From Colwellia sp. (lineage in GTDB: Bacteria; Pseudomonadota; Gammaproteobacteria; Enterobacterales; Alteromonadaceae), in assembly GCF_013214175.1 (NCBI RefSeq), contig NZ_JABSPA010000002.1, positions 868,001 through 932,000 of the forward strand: 64,000 nucleotides of DNA. Direction: 5' to 3'. Below are positions 53,209 to 63,305 of the stretch, in pieces; positions within the stretch are counted from its first letter, which is position 1, and every line of letters begins with the position of its first letter. The position numbers were made by a program, and so were the translations under genes. Below the pieces are notes generated by a model. The model did not search any database. It was given only the letters and a program-made list of their open reading frames with translations, and was not told the DNA's origin.

Positions 53209-54888
53209 TTATTGTTTCCATTCATTGCTGGTGTCAGGTTTACTGCCTTTGGTCCACCATTTAGCGGTATAAACGATATTGTTATAGCTTGCTTGGTCAC
53301 CACCATAATATACGGTAGTTACATCCCATTGCGCTATGCCTGTTGGTGGTTCTGTCGGCGGAACTGGTTCAGTTGGCGGCTCAATAGGTGGCACTGGCTC
53401 AGTCGGTGGAATAGTTGGCGGAACAGGTTCTGTCGGCGGAACTGTTGGTGGAGTAGCTGAAACTATCGACCATGGTCCGCCATCTGAAGGTTTGTCTCCT
53501 TGGGTCCACCACTTAGCTTTATATTGCTGCTCTAAATAAGTAACTAGCGTATTTGCCACATATACTTTGTTAGCAGTCCATTCAGTGTCATTTGTTGGTG
53601 GCTCAACGGGATCAGTTATTTGATCAACTATACGCACAGTTGGCCAGTTAACATGTGACTGATAGAAATTCGTCACACACTTTTCATAATCACCTGTAAC
53701 AAGTGCTGAATATGCCGTTTGATAACCCACTAATTTACATTCAAATGAGAAACCACCCGGTCGATCAGCGTAATATTGCCAGTCACCTTCCCAATTGGTG
53801 TAAAGTACATCTTCGGCATTGCTTAAATTCAGGCTACCGAAAGGGGTTTGTTGCCAACAAGTATTCTCTTCATCCGCTTGTTTAATTATTTGATAGTGAT
53901 CAGATAATCCCTGCCAATAACTAATACGGTTAACGGGTTGTCCCTTGTCTTTATTCTGCGCGCCACATTCTATGCCACCATTAATAATATTAATCGTAGT
54001 ACCAAAGCCATAACCAATACCGGCTGCTAATTCGGTTGCTGATGGTTGCCAAGTTCGGTCAATAACGTGCAGCATTGCTGGCTTTGGTGCTTGTGGTGTT
54101 AAGAAAAACCATACAGCGGATGCTAAGTTTAACCAAGAGTCAGCAACCTGTGCTGGGTCGTTAAGTAAAACGGTGGCGTCGCCATCAAACATGACTTCTG
54201 AAAAGGCGCCATAGTTGAAGTGATAAGATAACTGCTTTGCACCCCGGCCAAAATAGCCTTGATCTACAGCACATGGCCAACGTCTGTTTTGCCAATCGTC
54301 TTGTCCACAACCTGTGGTATAACCTTTTTCGCCTTCAGACCAACCCATTTCACGTACATGCACTAGCGCTTGTCGCCACTCTGCTAATTGTGCGGGATTA
54401 TCAGAGGTATTATCTGGTGATATATGGCCGCCAGTTTCTTGAGCAAAGTGAGCAAAAGCGGTAACAATCGATTTTTGACAGATAGCATCGGCATCGCGGT
54501 TATCGCTATAGTCGCCACAAAAAGCAGGGAATTTTCCTATAGCCTTGAGAAATCGAGTATAAGTGTATTCTGGTGCAGCCATAGCGGTTAAAAAATTCCA
54601 TTCATGCTGACCAAATACTCTTTCTGCTCGCCTTACATTTTCAGGGTTGGCCGATGAGTTAGGTGTAATAGCATTAACAATAGTATTACTTTGAGTTCTT
54701 AACGCTTTAGACCATGTTTCATACATTGGGTTTTGTGTTTTTGCTTGTTCACTTGCTAATATATCTGTCTTAGCAAGTATGTAGCCGTTTGGGTTGTCGG
54801 GATCTGCCTGCGGCTGGGTAGCATTTATCGATAGTGAGGTGCATAGCGCAGCGATTATGGCTGGTTTTATCAAGTTTTTAGTATTCAT
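53209..54888 (-). CDS. Secreted GH19 chitinase with two chitin-binding domains
   Basis: The 559-residue product has a signal peptide (cut near SINA-T) and a GH19 catalytic domain (about 90-425) with AHFAQETGGH holding the catalytic Glu and GYFGRGAKQLSYHFNYGAFS. A first CBM5/12 module follows (about 437-478, KAKWWTQGDKPSD), then a Pro/Thr/Glu-rich linker of PPTEPVPPTxP repeats and a second CBM5/12 module (about 518-559, TAKWWTKGSKPD). It would hydrolyse chitin outside the cell. It is a single gene; no GEMM-type leader is visible before it. Confidence 0.94.
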   Translation of the reverse strand: MNTKNLIKPAIIAALCTSLSINATQPQADPDNPNGYILAKTDILASEQAKTQNPMYETWSKALRTQSNTIVNAITPNSSANPENVRRAERVFGQHEWNFLTAMAAPEYTYTRFLKAIGKFPAFCGDYSDNRDADAICQKSIVTAFAHFAQETGGHISPDNTSDNPAQLAEWRQALVHVREMGWSEGEKGYTTGCGQDDWQNRRWPCAVDQGYFGRGAKQLSYHFNYGAFSEVMFDGDATVLLNDPAQVADSWLNLASAVWFFLTPQAPKPAMLHVIDRTWQPSATELAAGIGYGFGTTINIINGGIECGAQNKDKGQPVNRISYWQGLSDHYQIIKQADEENTCWQQTPFGSLNLSNAEDVLYTNWEGDWQYYADRPGGFSFECKLVGYQTAYSALVTGDYEKCVTNFYQSHVNWPTVRIVDQITDPVEPPTNDTEWTANKVYVANTLVTYLEQQYKAKWWTQGDKPSDGGPWSIVSATPPTVPPTEPVPPTIPPTEPVPPIEPPTEPVPPTEPPTGIAQWDVTTVYYGGDQASYNNIVYTAKWWTKGSKPDTSNEWKQ

Positions 54889-55281
54889 CAGTTAGCCTAT
54901 TATTATTGTGATATTGTTTTTTAACTGTTAGTTAACGTTTTTGTAATAAATCAGCTTGATATTTATACTAAATGACAGCGTTGTCAAGTGAGTTTGAGGA
55001 TATTAAGTAGAGGTCAGACCTATCTTGTATTAATTTGTCTAGTTGCAATTAATTAAAAAATTAATGCTGTTTTTTGCGATTATCTAGCCAGCCATACTGG
55101 TTTCTGAAGCTAAATAATTGTGAGATATCAGCTTTTACTTTTCAAATACGCTTTTTCATAGCGCTAGTTAATATGGTGTTTATTCAACTACTGAGCATAT
55201 AGATAAATATAGCTAAAATCCCTCTAACATCTTGCCAATATATGTGAGAATAGGTCAACTTTCTTCATTGGATCATCAAGC
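54889..55281. other. Divergent intergenic region between chitinase and upp
   Basis: An AT-rich gap of 393 bp separates divergent genes. Promoters for both are expected. I found no operator, riboswitch or small gene that I can support. Confidence 0.4.
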
Positions 55282-55908
55282 ATGTCAGTATTTGAAATCA
55301 AACACCCACTAGTACAACACAAAATTAGCCTAATGCGCGCCAAGGACATGAGCACACGGGACTTTCGTCAATTGTCTGCTGAAGTAGGTAGCTTATTAAC
55401 TTATGAAGCGACTAAAGATCTTGAGCTTGAAGACTTTCAAATGGAAGGCTGGGATGGTGAGTTAACAGGTCAACGTCTCGTTGGTAAAAAAGCCACGGTA
55501 GTCCCTATTTTACGCGCCGGTATTGGCATGTTAGATGGCGTATTAGAGCTAATGCCAAGTGCAAAAATTAGTGTTGTCGGTCTTTACCGCGATGAAGAAA
55601 CGTTAGAGCCAGTGACTTATTTCGAAAAATTAACCGGTGATATCGATCAACGTATGGCCTTGATCATCGATCCTATGCTGGCTACTGGCGGTTCTATGAA
55701 TGCGACCATCGACATATTAAAGAAAGCCGGCTGTACTGACATTCGTGCGCTGATATTAGTTGCTGCGCCAGAAGGTATTGCCAAAGTACAAAGTGCTCAC
55801 CCAGATGTAGATATTTATACCGCCTCAATTGATGACCACTTAAACGAGAATGGTTATATCATTCCTGGACTTGGTGATGCCGGCGATAAAATATTTGGTA
55901 CTAAATAA
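55282..55908 (+). CDS. upp: Uracil phosphoribosyltransferase
   Basis: Upp makes UMP from uracil and PRPP in pyrimidine salvage. The 208-residue product matches E. coli length and has the PRPP-binding loop [14 protein letters not shown] and the uracil-binding C-terminal region [18 protein letters not shown]. It is followed after 85 bp by the uracil transporter gene uraA on the same strand, the conserved upp-uraA operon. Confidence 0.97.
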   Translation: MSVFEIKHPLVQHKISLMRAKDMSTRDFRQLSAEVGSLLTYEATKDLELEDFQMEGWDGELTGQRLVGKKATVVPILRAGIGMLDGVLELMPSAKISVVGLYRDEETLEPVTYFEKLTGDIDQRMALIIDPMLATGGSMNATIDILKKAGCTDIRALILVAAPEGIAKVQSAHPDVDIYTASIDDHLNENGYIIPGLGDAGDKIFGTK

Positions 55909-55993
55909 AGCTAATAAATTCAATATAAGTAAGTAGCAGCTATTAAAACTATTTCTTATTTATATTGAACAAAATCACTACAGAGTAAGTATT

Positions 55994-57268
55994 ATGTCGG
56001 AATCTTCTTTAAATCAAAGTAGCTTTAATCAACCTGCTTGGCGAAACGCCCTTGCTGGTTTACAAATGCTGTTTGTCGCCTTCGGTGCATTGGTATTGAT
56101 GCCATTAATCACCGGACTAGATCCAAGCGTAGCCTTATTTACGGCAGGTATAGGCACGCTTTTATTCCAATTCATTACCAAACAGCAAGTGCCTATATTT
56201 TTGGCTTCTTCCTTTGTGTTTATCGCGCCAATTGCCTATTCAGTGCAAACTTGGGGTGTTGCCGCAGCTATGGGTTCTCTATTCGTTACCGGTTTAGTCT
56301 ATGTACTTATCGCCGGTATCGTTGCCGTTCGTGGTGCTGGATTTTTACATAAGCTAATGCCTCCTGTAGTAACCGGGCCAATCATTATGGTTATCGGACT
56401 GAGTCTTGCGCCAATTGCGGTGAATATGGCTATGGGTAAAACGGGTGACGGTGCTGCGGAACTTTTCCCATATGTGGACTCTTTAATCGTTTCAATGTCA
56501 GCTTTACTTACCACGGTATTAGTTGCGACCTTAGGTAAGGGAATTTTTCGCTTAATTCCAATTATGGCCGGTGTAATTGTCGGTTATATGATGGCATCAG
56601 TTATGGGCATGGTGAGTACTGAAGCTGTTGCTAATAGTGAGTGGTTTGCCATTCCTAACTTTATAACACCTGAGTTTAATCTAGCGGCGATTCTATTTAT
56701 GTTACCGATAGCTATTGCACCTGCAATTGAACATGTCGGTGATATTTTAGCTATTGGTAGTGTTACCGGTAAAGATTACACCAAAAATCCGGGCTTACAC
56801 CGAACACTATTAGGTGATGGTCTAGCCACTTCTTTATCTTCGCTGTTTGGTGGACCACCCAATACTACCTATTCAGAAGTTACTGGGGCAGTAATGCTCA
56901 CTAAGATGTTCAATCCTCGCATTATGCTTTGGGCCGCCGCTTTCGCTATTGGCTTAGCATTCGTTGCTAAGTTTGGCATTGCCTTGCAAACTATTCCTTC
57001 GCCAGTTATGGGCGGTATACTGATTTTGCTTTTTGGTTCAATAGCCGGCGTTGGTATGAACATAATTGTCAAAGCTCAAGTAGACCTTGCTGATCAGCGT
57101 AACTTAGTAATCGTTTCAACTACGCTAGTCTTTGGTATCGGTGGTATGACTATTGGAAATGCTGATTTTAGCCTAACAGGTATTAGCTTATGTGGTTTAG
57201 TGGCAATCGCATTAAATGCCTTTCTGCCACAAACTAAGCTTGAAGAAAAGCAAAGCGAAGAGGGTTAG
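55994..57268 (+). CDS. uraA: Uracil permease (NCS2/UraA family)
   Basis: The 424-residue inner-membrane uracil:proton symporter has about 12-14 membrane spans. It carries the NCS2 signature region IAPAIEHVGDILAIGS, with the conserved Glu of the substrate site, followed by GLATSLSSLFGGPPNTTYSEV, a family hallmark. Working with Upp, it brings in uracil that is trapped as UMP. No clear terminator follows. Confidence 0.96.
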   Translation: MSESSLNQSSFNQPAWRNALAGLQMLFVAFGALVLMPLITGLDPSVALFTAGIGTLLFQFITKQQVPIFLASSFVFIAPIAYSVQTWGVAAAMGSLFVTGLVYVLIAGIVAVRGAGFLHKLMPPVVTGPIIMVIGLSLAPIAVNMAMGKTGDGAAELFPYVDSLIVSMSALLTTVLVATLGKGIFRLIPIMAGVIVGYMMASVMGMVSTEAVANSEWFAIPNFITPEFNLAAILFMLPIAIAPAIEHVGDILAIGSVTGKDYTKNPGLHRTLLGDGLATSLSSLFGGPPNTTYSEVTGAVMLTKMFNPRIMLWAAAFAIGLAFVAKFGIALQTIPSPVMGGILILLFGSIAGVGMNIIVKAQVDLADQRNLVIVSTTLVFGIGGMTIGNADFSLTGISLCGLVAIALNAFLPQTKLEEKQSEEG

Positions 57269-57418
57269 CTAAGCATAGCTGGCTTATAATCCTCAAAGTG
57301 GCTTTGTTATATTTCACATAGTGAAATTGGATTTCATTGGATTAATTTATTGAGCGGCTGATTATTGGTGTACCATTGTGCAATATAAAGTTGTAAGTCT
57401 GAAATAGAGAGCATTGTT

Positions 57419-57859
57419 ATGAAATTAGAAGTTTATCTTTCCGGTGAAATTCATACTGATTGGCGCGATAAAATTATTCAAGGTTGCCAAGAGAGTGATT
57501 TAGATATCAGCTTTACTTCTGCCGTCACCCATCATGAAACTAGTGACGGTGCTGGTGATCACCTTGGTGCTGAAGAGCAACAGTTTTGGCGCGATCATAA
57601 ATCAGCTAAAGTGAATGCTATGAAAACCAAAACTTTGATTGAGCGATGTGATATTGCGGTTATTCGTTTTGGTGATAAGTACAAGCAATGGAATGCTGCT
57701 TTTGATGCTGGTTATTGTGCTGCACTGAATAAGCCTTATATTACTTTACATAGTGAAGATATTATTCACCCGCTAAAAGAAGTTGATGCCACGGCTCAAG
57801 CTTGGGCGACTAATGTTGAACAAGTGATAGAAACGTTAAAATACATTAGTAGCAAGTAG
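57419..57859 (+). CDS. YtoQ family protein
   Basis: The 146-residue protein of the YtoQ family has a nucleoside 2-deoxyribosyltransferase-like fold (MKLEVYLSGEIHTDWRDKII at the start, FGDKYKQWNAAFDAGYCAAL in the middle). Function is not established. The 3' end runs into three copies of the 7-mer AGTAGCA (57848-57868) that span the stop codon. A hairpin terminator follows. It lies after upp-uraA on the same strand. Confidence 0.9.
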   Translation: MKLEVYLSGEIHTDWRDKIIQGCQESDLDISFTSAVTHHETSDGAGDHLGAEEQQFWRDHKSAKVNAMKTKTLIERCDIAVIRFGDKYKQWNAAFDAGYCAALNKPYITLHSEDIIHPLKEVDATAQAWATNVEQVIETLKYISSK

Positions 57860-57873
57860 CAAGTAGCAAAAGT

Positions 57874-57900
57874 ATTAGCCACTATTTCTTAGTGGCTAAT
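57874..57900 (+). terminator. Terminator after the YtoQ gene
   Basis: Perfect 11-bp stem ATTAGCCACTA / TAGTGGCTAAT with a 5-nt loop, then AAATTTAT. It lies 14 bp past the stop. Confidence 0.7.
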
Positions 57901-57991
57901 AAATTTATAGACCTGTAATCCAGCCAAATTCCATAGTTTTCCTGCTAAGCATTGCCGCTTTTATAGTAGCGAACAAGACCAAATAATATTG

Positions 57992-58942
57992 ATGAAATTC
58001 TCTTTTAAGCATTTTTATAAAAGTTTTTTGCGTAGCTATGGCCAAGTTATGTTGCAAGGCAACGCTATCACTGGCTTGTTATTCCTGCTCGGTATTGCTT
58101 TAAACTCTCCTACTATGTTGCTGGGCAGCATATTGGCAATAATATCAGCTTTCGCTGTAGCTAGATTATGTCGATATTATGATGTCAACGCTGTGCGACA
58201 AGGCCTCTATGGTTTTAATGCGGCACTTGTGGGTGTAGCAGTCTTGTATTTTCTACCGCTTAGTTTTATCTCTCTATTTGTTGTTATTGTTGGCGGCGCT
58301 TTTTCAACGGCGGTAATGCATTTTATGATTTCTAAAATGGCAAGGATTCCAGCTTTTACCACGCCCTTTATTCTAACTACTTGGTTGATATTGCAATTTA
58401 TTAATTATGCTGAATTGACCACTGTAGTTAGCGGTGTAGTTGGCAATGTAGTTGACGGTGTAGTTAGCAGTGCTCCTGATATGGACTATGACGCTGGCAT
58501 GAATTTCGCGATAGTTGTTGGCTATTTTAAAGCGAGTATGCGCGGTGTCGGCCAAGTAATGTTGCAAGAATACTGGCTCTCCGGTGTGTTTTTTCTCTGT
58601 GCATTATTTGTTAATTGTCGAAAGTCGGCCGTTTGGGCGTTTATCGGTTCGGCAGCAGGTATGTTGATTGCTATTGGCTTTAGCTTTCCTCAAGAGAAAG
58701 TTATGATGGGACTGTATGGTTTTAATAGTTGTCTGGTCGCTATCGCACTGGTGGGTCGCTATCCAAATAAGCAGTGGTTGATCTTGGTTGCTATTGTATT
58801 TGCTGTTTTACTTACTCGGGCATTCGAGTTGGCAAACATACCAGCACTAACCGCGCCTTTTGTTATAACCACTTTACTGGTCATAGCCTTAGTAAAAATA
58901 CAAACTAGTTATGTTAATAAAAGCAATGCCAAACCAGCTTAA
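57992..58942 (+). CDS. Urea transporter (UT family)
   Basis: The 316-residue product is an inner-membrane channel-like transporter of the UT family, with ten or so hydrophobic segments and an internal duplication: GLLFLLGIALNSPTMLLGS and GVFFLCALFVNCRKSAVWAF, with GLYGFNAALVGVA repeated as GLYGFNSCLVAIA. The signature LxxPxxT region appears as ALTAPFVITT. ATG at 57992 is preferred to the TTG one codon earlier. No urease or amidase gene lies nearby, so the fate of the imported urea is not shown by context. Confidence 0.9.
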   Translation: MKFSFKHFYKSFLRSYGQVMLQGNAITGLLFLLGIALNSPTMLLGSILAIISAFAVARLCRYYDVNAVRQGLYGFNAALVGVAVLYFLPLSFISLFVVIVGGAFSTAVMHFMISKMARIPAFTTPFILTTWLILQFINYAELTTVVSGVVGNVVDGVVSSAPDMDYDAGMNFAIVVGYFKASMRGVGQVMLQEYWLSGVFFLCALFVNCRKSAVWAFIGSAAGMLIAIGFSFPQEKVMMGLYGFNSCLVAIALVGRYPNKQWLILVAIVFAVLLTRAFELANIPALTAPFVITTLLVIALVKIQTSYVNKSNAKPA

Positions 58943-58947
58943 GCTAA

Positions 58948-59163
58948 GTCTTTGCCATACTGCGAAACATTACTCCTGAGGTTGTTTCTCCACCAGAGCC
59001 GGTAACAGAGTCGGTTAAAGAGCCAGTTTCAACCCCCGAAGCTACTATTGCAACTGTGCCTGTAGAAGAGGAGATTAACACCGTAGATGAGCAGCAAACG
59101 AGTGCTGGCTCGATGCTGTGGTTATTGTTATTTGGTTTAGTCTTGCGGGGAAAGAAGTATTAA
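58948..59163 (+). pseudogene. 3' remnant of a gene for a GlyGly-CTERM-like sorted protein
   Basis: The 72-codon frame is open from a stop at 58945-58947 and has no ATG or GTG start with a ribosome site. It encodes a Pro/Glu/Val-rich stretch (PEVVSPPEPVTESVKEPV) followed by a C-terminal SAGSMLWLLLFGLVLRGKKY, that is small residues, a membrane span and a basic tail, as in GlyGly-CTERM sorting signals cleaved by rhombosortase. The rest of the protein is absent. It is best read as the tail left after a deletion next to the urea transporter. Confidence 0.6.
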
Positions 59164-59201
59164 AACCGTACTGCGGGAAGGGTAGCCGCGCGATTACTTT
59201 G

Positions 59202-59237
59202 GTAAGTAAAGTCAGTAAAGTCAGTAAAGTCAGTAAA
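59202..59237. repeat. Short tandem repeat of GTCAGTAAA
   Basis: Three perfect 9-bp copies at 59211-59237 are preceded by one near copy (GTAAGTAAA). It is noncoding, between the CTERM remnant and panC. The flanks up to 59304 are rich in TAGCTAAG-like words and contain no gene. Confidence 0.85.
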
Positions 59238-59304
59238 GTTAGCAATATAGCCTAGCTAAGCTAGCTAGAATCAGCTTAACTAAATAAAATTAAGCTGAGC
59301 TAAT

Positions 59305-60171
59305 TTAAGCTAAGTTCAGTTGCAAGTTATCAATCAAACGCGCTTTACCGCAATGTGCTGCCGCTAAAATCACTAACTCAGTGTCATCTTCACTGGCTGG
59401 TTGTAATGTTTTTGCGTGGCAAATATGCAAGTAGTCAGTATGTAAACCGGCGTGATTTATTGCCTTGGCAGCTTGTTTTGCTAAGCCGATAAAATCGATA
59501 CTTTCTTGTTGAGCAAAGCCTGAACTAATTTGTTCGGCTAACCATGTTAAATTTTTATGTAGGGCCGGCGCAATCGCTATTTCTTCTGGCGTTAAATAAC
59601 CATTACGAGAACTTAACGCTAAGCCATTTTCTTCTCTGCTAGTTACTACAGGTACTATGGTGATTGGCATCGATAAGTCTTCAACCATGGTTTGAATCAC
59701 TTGAACTTGCTGGTAATCTTTTAAACCAAAACAAGCGACATCAGGTTGAACTAGGTTGAATAGTTTACATACTACTGTGGCAACACCGCGAAAATGGCCA
59801 GGACGACTTTCGCCACAATATCCTTCCGAAACGTTTGGCACTTCAACAAAGCTTTGTTTAGACAGTCCTTTGGGGTAAATGATGTCAGATGTTGGTGTAA
59901 ATAATAAATCGGTACCTGCGTCAGTTAATTTTTGTTGATCGTCATCCATAGTACGTGGGTAACTAGCAATATCTTCATTGGCGCCAAACTGCATTGGGTT
60001 GACAAAAATACTGGCGACAATTTTATCAGCATGTTTATGGGCTTCAGCCACTAACGAAATATGACCCGCATGCAAGTTACCCATAGTAGGGACAAAAGCT
60101 ATGGTTAAACCTTGTTGACGCCATGCTTTTACTTGCGCACGTAATTCACTTATTTGACTGACTGTTTTCAT
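59305..60171 (-). CDS. panC: Pantothenate synthetase
   Basis: PanC joins pantoate and beta-alanine with ATP to make pantothenate. The 288-residue product has the HIGH-like [13 protein letters not shown], the FVNPMQFG region and the KMSKS-equivalent [13 protein letters not shown]. It is downstream of panB on the same strand (68 bp). No panD is nearby, so aspartate decarboxylation must be encoded elsewhere. Confidence 0.96.
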   Translation of the reverse strand: MKTVSQISELRAQVKAWRQQGLTIAFVPTMGNLHAGHISLVAEAHKHADKIVASIFVNPMQFGANEDIASYPRTMDDDQQKLTDAGTDLLFTPTSDIIYPKGLSKQSFVEVPNVSEGYCGESRPGHFRGVATVVCKLFNLVQPDVACFGLKDYQQVQVIQTMVEDLSMPITIVPVVTSREENGLALSSRNGYLTPEEIAIAPALHKNLTWLAEQISSGFAQQESIDFIGLAKQAAKAINHAGLHTDYLHICHAKTLQPASEDDTELVILAAAHCGKARLIDNLQLNLA

Positions 60172-60239
60172 AAATTTATCTTGTCGTTACTTTATTAATA
60201 GTTATTTATTATTAGTAGTTTATTGCTAGAACTTAATTG

Positions 60240-61034
60240 TTACTTAAAAATATGCTCATCACCAGGGAAGTTACCTTGACTCACTTCACTGATATAAAGC
60301 TCTACTGCTTGTTTAATGTCACCGGTGTCTTTTAAGAAGTTACGCGAAAACTTCGGCATATAATTACAGGCAATGCCTAAGGCATCGTGCATTACTAAAA
60401 TTTGGCCATCCGTATCTTTACCTGCGCCTATACCAATCGTTGGGATAGTCAGCGCTTTAGTGATGGCTTCACCTAAGCTTGCTGGAATACATTCAAGCAC
60501 TAACAATTGCGCGCCAGCAGCTTCTAATGCTTTGGCATCGGCAATCATTTGCTCTGCTTTATCATTTTCACGGCCTTGCACCTTAAAGCCGCCAAAAATA
60601 TTAACGGATTGTGGTGTTAAACCTAAATGAGCGCAAACCGGAATACCGCGTTCAACTAAAGCTGAAATAGTGTCATTAAGCCAAGCACCACCTTCCATCT
60701 TAACCATGCTAGCACCGGCTTGCATTAATACTGCAGCATTGGTCAGTGCTTGCTCTTGGGTGGCATAACTCATAAAAGGCATATCGGCAATAACAAGGGT
60801 CTCTTCAACCCCACGTTTAACACAACGGGTATGATAGGCCATGTCTTCAATAGAGACAGGTAGTGTGCTGTCTTCCCCTTGTAAAACCATGCCTAGAGAG
60901 TCACCAATTAAAATGGCGTGTATACCTGCTTGATCAAATAGTTTGGCAAAACTGGCATCATAGGCGGTGATTGTTGATATCTTTTCGCCTTGTTGTTTCA
61001 TTTTTAGCAAGCTTGCGGTGGATATTTTAGCCAT
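60240..61034 (-). CDS. panB: 3-methyl-2-oxobutanoate hydroxymethyltransferase
   Basis: PanB makes ketopantoate from alpha-ketoisovalerate and methylene-tetrahydrofolate. The 264-residue product matches E. coli length and has the metal-binding region [20 protein letters not shown], the [10 protein letters not shown] segment, and [18 protein letters not shown]. It precedes panC. The folate-dependent step fits the neighbouring folK. Confidence 0.96.
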   Translation of the reverse strand: MAKISTASLLKMKQQGEKISTITAYDASFAKLFDQAGIHAILIGDSLGMVLQGEDSTLPVSIEDMAYHTRCVKRGVEETLVIADMPFMSYATQEQALTNAAVLMQAGASMVKMEGGAWLNDTISALVERGIPVCAHLGLTPQSVNIFGGFKVQGRENDKAEQMIADAKALEAAGAQLLVLECIPASLGEAITKALTIPTIGIGAGKDTDGQILVMHDALGIACNYMPKFSRNFLKDTGDIKQAVELYISEVSQGNFPGDEHIFK

Positions 61035-61171
61035 GATATTTCCGAATTTGTTAATTAGCTTATTAAGCTGTTTGCTATAAGCGGTTAGTTCTAATTATTA
61101 TAGTGCTAAGGATTGTATTGCTAATATCTAAGATTCCACTATTTATTATTTAAATAGTTATTATTGCAATA

Positions 61172-61660
61172 TTATAATTTTACTATGCCATTGCTATTGA
61201 TCTCATTGGCAAGAGCGTTGACTGAGGTGTCGTCTGGTAAATACAAATTACTCGCAATCTCTGCCAGTGGTAACAAGACAAATTCACGCAGCTTCATACC
61301 ATAGTGAGGTACAGTTAAGCGGGCATTGTCGATAGACTCATTACCATATAATAAAATATCACAATCGAGAATTCGTGCGCCCCAGCGATTATCTTTTCGC
61401 ACTCTACCTGCGGTATTTTCTATTGCTTGTAAGGCGTCTAACAATGCCAGCGCTGATAAGCTAGTTTCTATGGAAATTACCGCGTTGATATAGTCATCTT
61501 GATCTTGAGGACCCATAGGTTTACTCAAATACAGAGAAGATAATGCACAGACCTTAGTTTTGTCAATATTGGCTATTTCTTTAGCGGCATTTGTTACCTG
61601 TAGCCTTGGCTTTGATAAATTGCTACCTAGTCCGATATAAACAATAGTGGTGGTTGGCAT
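61172..61660 (-). CDS. folK: HPPK (FolK), copy beside pcnB
   Basis: The 162-residue enzyme starts VYIGLGSNLSKPRLQV and has KDNRWGARILDCDILLYGNE with the two metal aspartates, then VPHYGMKLREFVLLPLAEIA. This is the copy in the classical pcnB-folK-panB-panC order and is the closer match to E. coli FolK. It follows pcnB by 13 bp on the same strand. With the copy at 42029-42526, this genome carries two HPPK genes. Confidence 0.93.
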   Translation of the reverse strand: MPTTTIVYIGLGSNLSKPRLQVTNAAKEIANIDKTKVCALSSLYLSKPMGPQDQDDYINAVISIETSLSALALLDALQAIENTAGRVRKDNRWGARILDCDILLYGNESIDNARLTVPHYGMKLREFVLLPLAEIASNLYLPDDTSVNALANEINSNGIVKL

Positions 61661-61673
61661 CAGCTTGTTATCA

Positions 61674-63146
61674 CTATTCAGTAGGTTTGCTGTTGGGCTT
61701 ACGGCGTCTTCTTGGCGCTTTACGTTTAGGGCCTAGAGGTGACTTAACGCCTTTAATCATTTGAAGACGGGCGTCATTTGTCACTTCTTGAAAGTCTGTC
61801 CACCACTGTGCTAACTCAACAAGCTCAGTTGTGCCTTCAATTTGTGCACGTAATAACAAGAAGTCGTAACCGGCTCTAAATTTAAGGTGTTCGAATGTCT
61901 TAAAAGCTCGCTTACCTTCGCGTCGAGCTAATTTTTCTTGCAGGATCCAAATATCCTTAATAACGGCTTGAAAACGTTTAGGAATGGCAATACTGCGTTG
62001 CTGCTCTGGCATTATTTCATTCAAGGCGGCAAAGAATACATCTTGCGGAGTAAGTTGTGTGGTTACTTTAATTCGCTGAATATGCTTTTGTAATGGGTAC
62101 CAAAGCAAGGCAGCAAATAAAAATGCTGGCGTTACCCTTTGATCGTTATTGATGCGTTTGTCAGTATTTTCCATGGCCAATCTAATGAAAGGCAGCAAAA
62201 AACCTTGTTCTTCTGGTGCTTGGTTAAGTGCTTGCTCAACGGCTGGGAAGAAATAACCAAACAAGTTATAACTACGCAATTGTTCAAAGTTAGCCACCGC
62301 TTTACCGGCAATAAACATTTTCAAGAATTCTTCAAACAAACGAGCGGCAGGAATATTGGCCATTAACGAAGAAAGCTCTTTAATCGGAGCTTTAGTTTCA
62401 TCACATATTTGCATATCGAGCTTAGTGGCAAAGCGAATCGCCCGTAACATACGTACCGGATCTTCACGGTAACGAGTTTCAGGATCGCCAATTAAGCGGA
62501 TAACTTTATCTTTTACATCTTGCACGCCATTGGCAAAATCATACACTTTAAAGTCTTTGGTAGAGTAATAGAGCGCATTGATAGTGAAATCTCTACGCTC
62601 AGCATCTTCTTCAATGCTACCGTAGATGTTGTCACGCAATAACATGCCATCTTCACTTTGCTTAGAGGTTTTCTTGCAACTTTTATCTTCTTCAGAAGCA
62701 TTATCATGGTGGCCCCTAAAAGTGGCAACCTCAATAATTTCGCGACCAAAAACAATATGAGCTAAACGAAAACGTCGGCCAATTAAGCGACAATTTCTAA
62801 ATAATTCTTTAATTTCATCAGGTGTCGCGTTAGTAGCAATATCAAAATCTTTCGGCTCTAAGCCTAATAAAATATCACGAACACCACCACCAACAAGATA
62901 AGCATCAAAGCCACTTTTATTTAAGCGGTATAAAACTTTCAGTGCACTTGGGCTTAATAATTGACGGGAAACAGGGTGCTGATCTCGGGAGAAAACTAAG
63001 GGATTATCAAAAGATGCAGTAGCAATATTAGTTTTGTTACTGGCGCTTTTTTTTGCGTTCTTTTTAGGGGTCGTTTTTGCGATAGTTTTACTCGTTTTTC
63101 TAGAGAAAACTCTTTTGCATAAATTTATAACGCTTTTGATAGTCAC
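61674..63146 (-). CDS. pcnB: Poly(A) polymerase I
   Basis: PcnB adds poly(A) tails that speed RNA decay. The 490-residue product has a basic N-terminal extension, the nucleotidyltransferase signature GGGVRDILLGLEPKDFDIAT, the RRDFTINAL segment that separates it from CCA-adding enzymes, and a C-terminus ending in a run of Arg and Lys (KRKAPRRRRKP) as in E. coli PcnB. It is the first gene of pcnB-folK and likely panB-panC. Confidence 0.95.
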   Translation of the reverse strand: MTIKSVINLCKRVFSRKTSKTIAKTTPKKNAKKSASNKTNIATASFDNPLVFSRDQHPVSRQLLSPSALKVLYRLNKSGFDAYLVGGGVRDILLGLEPKDFDIATNATPDEIKELFRNCRLIGRRFRLAHIVFGREIIEVATFRGHHDNASEEDKSCKKTSKQSEDGMLLRDNIYGSIEEDAERRDFTINALYYSTKDFKVYDFANGVQDVKDKVIRLIGDPETRYREDPVRMLRAIRFATKLDMQICDETKAPIKELSSLMANIPAARLFEEFLKMFIAGKAVANFEQLRSYNLFGYFFPAVEQALNQAPEEQGFLLPFIRLAMENTDKRINNDQRVTPAFLFAALLWYPLQKHIQRIKVTTQLTPQDVFFAALNEIMPEQQRSIAIPKRFQAVIKDIWILQEKLARREGKRAFKTFEHLKFRAGYDFLLLRAQIEGTTELVELAQWWTDFQEVTNDARLQMIKGVKSPLGPKRKAPRRRRKPNSKPTE

Positions 63147-63305
63147 AGGCCTTTAAGACAGACATAAAATAGTGGCGCAATGATATAACAGTGCAGGGCA
63201 AAAGAGAATAACAGAGAGGGTAAATAGCATGAAAAAGCAGCTAAAGTGTGGCAGAGAGAGAAACGCGACTATGACAGCACGCTTTTCTTTCTCTAATCTA
63301 ATCTA

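Noticed and set aside
53212-53539. Gly/Ser/Val-rich plus-strand frames (VGGTGSVGG repeats)
   Set aside because: They are the antisense reading of the Pro/Thr-rich linker of the chitinase, not a silk-like or PE-PGRS-type gene.
58948-59163. The CTERM-like frame as the C-terminus of the urea transporter by frameshift
   Set aside because: The transporter is complete in length and ends with a normal stop, and UT proteins do not carry such a tail.
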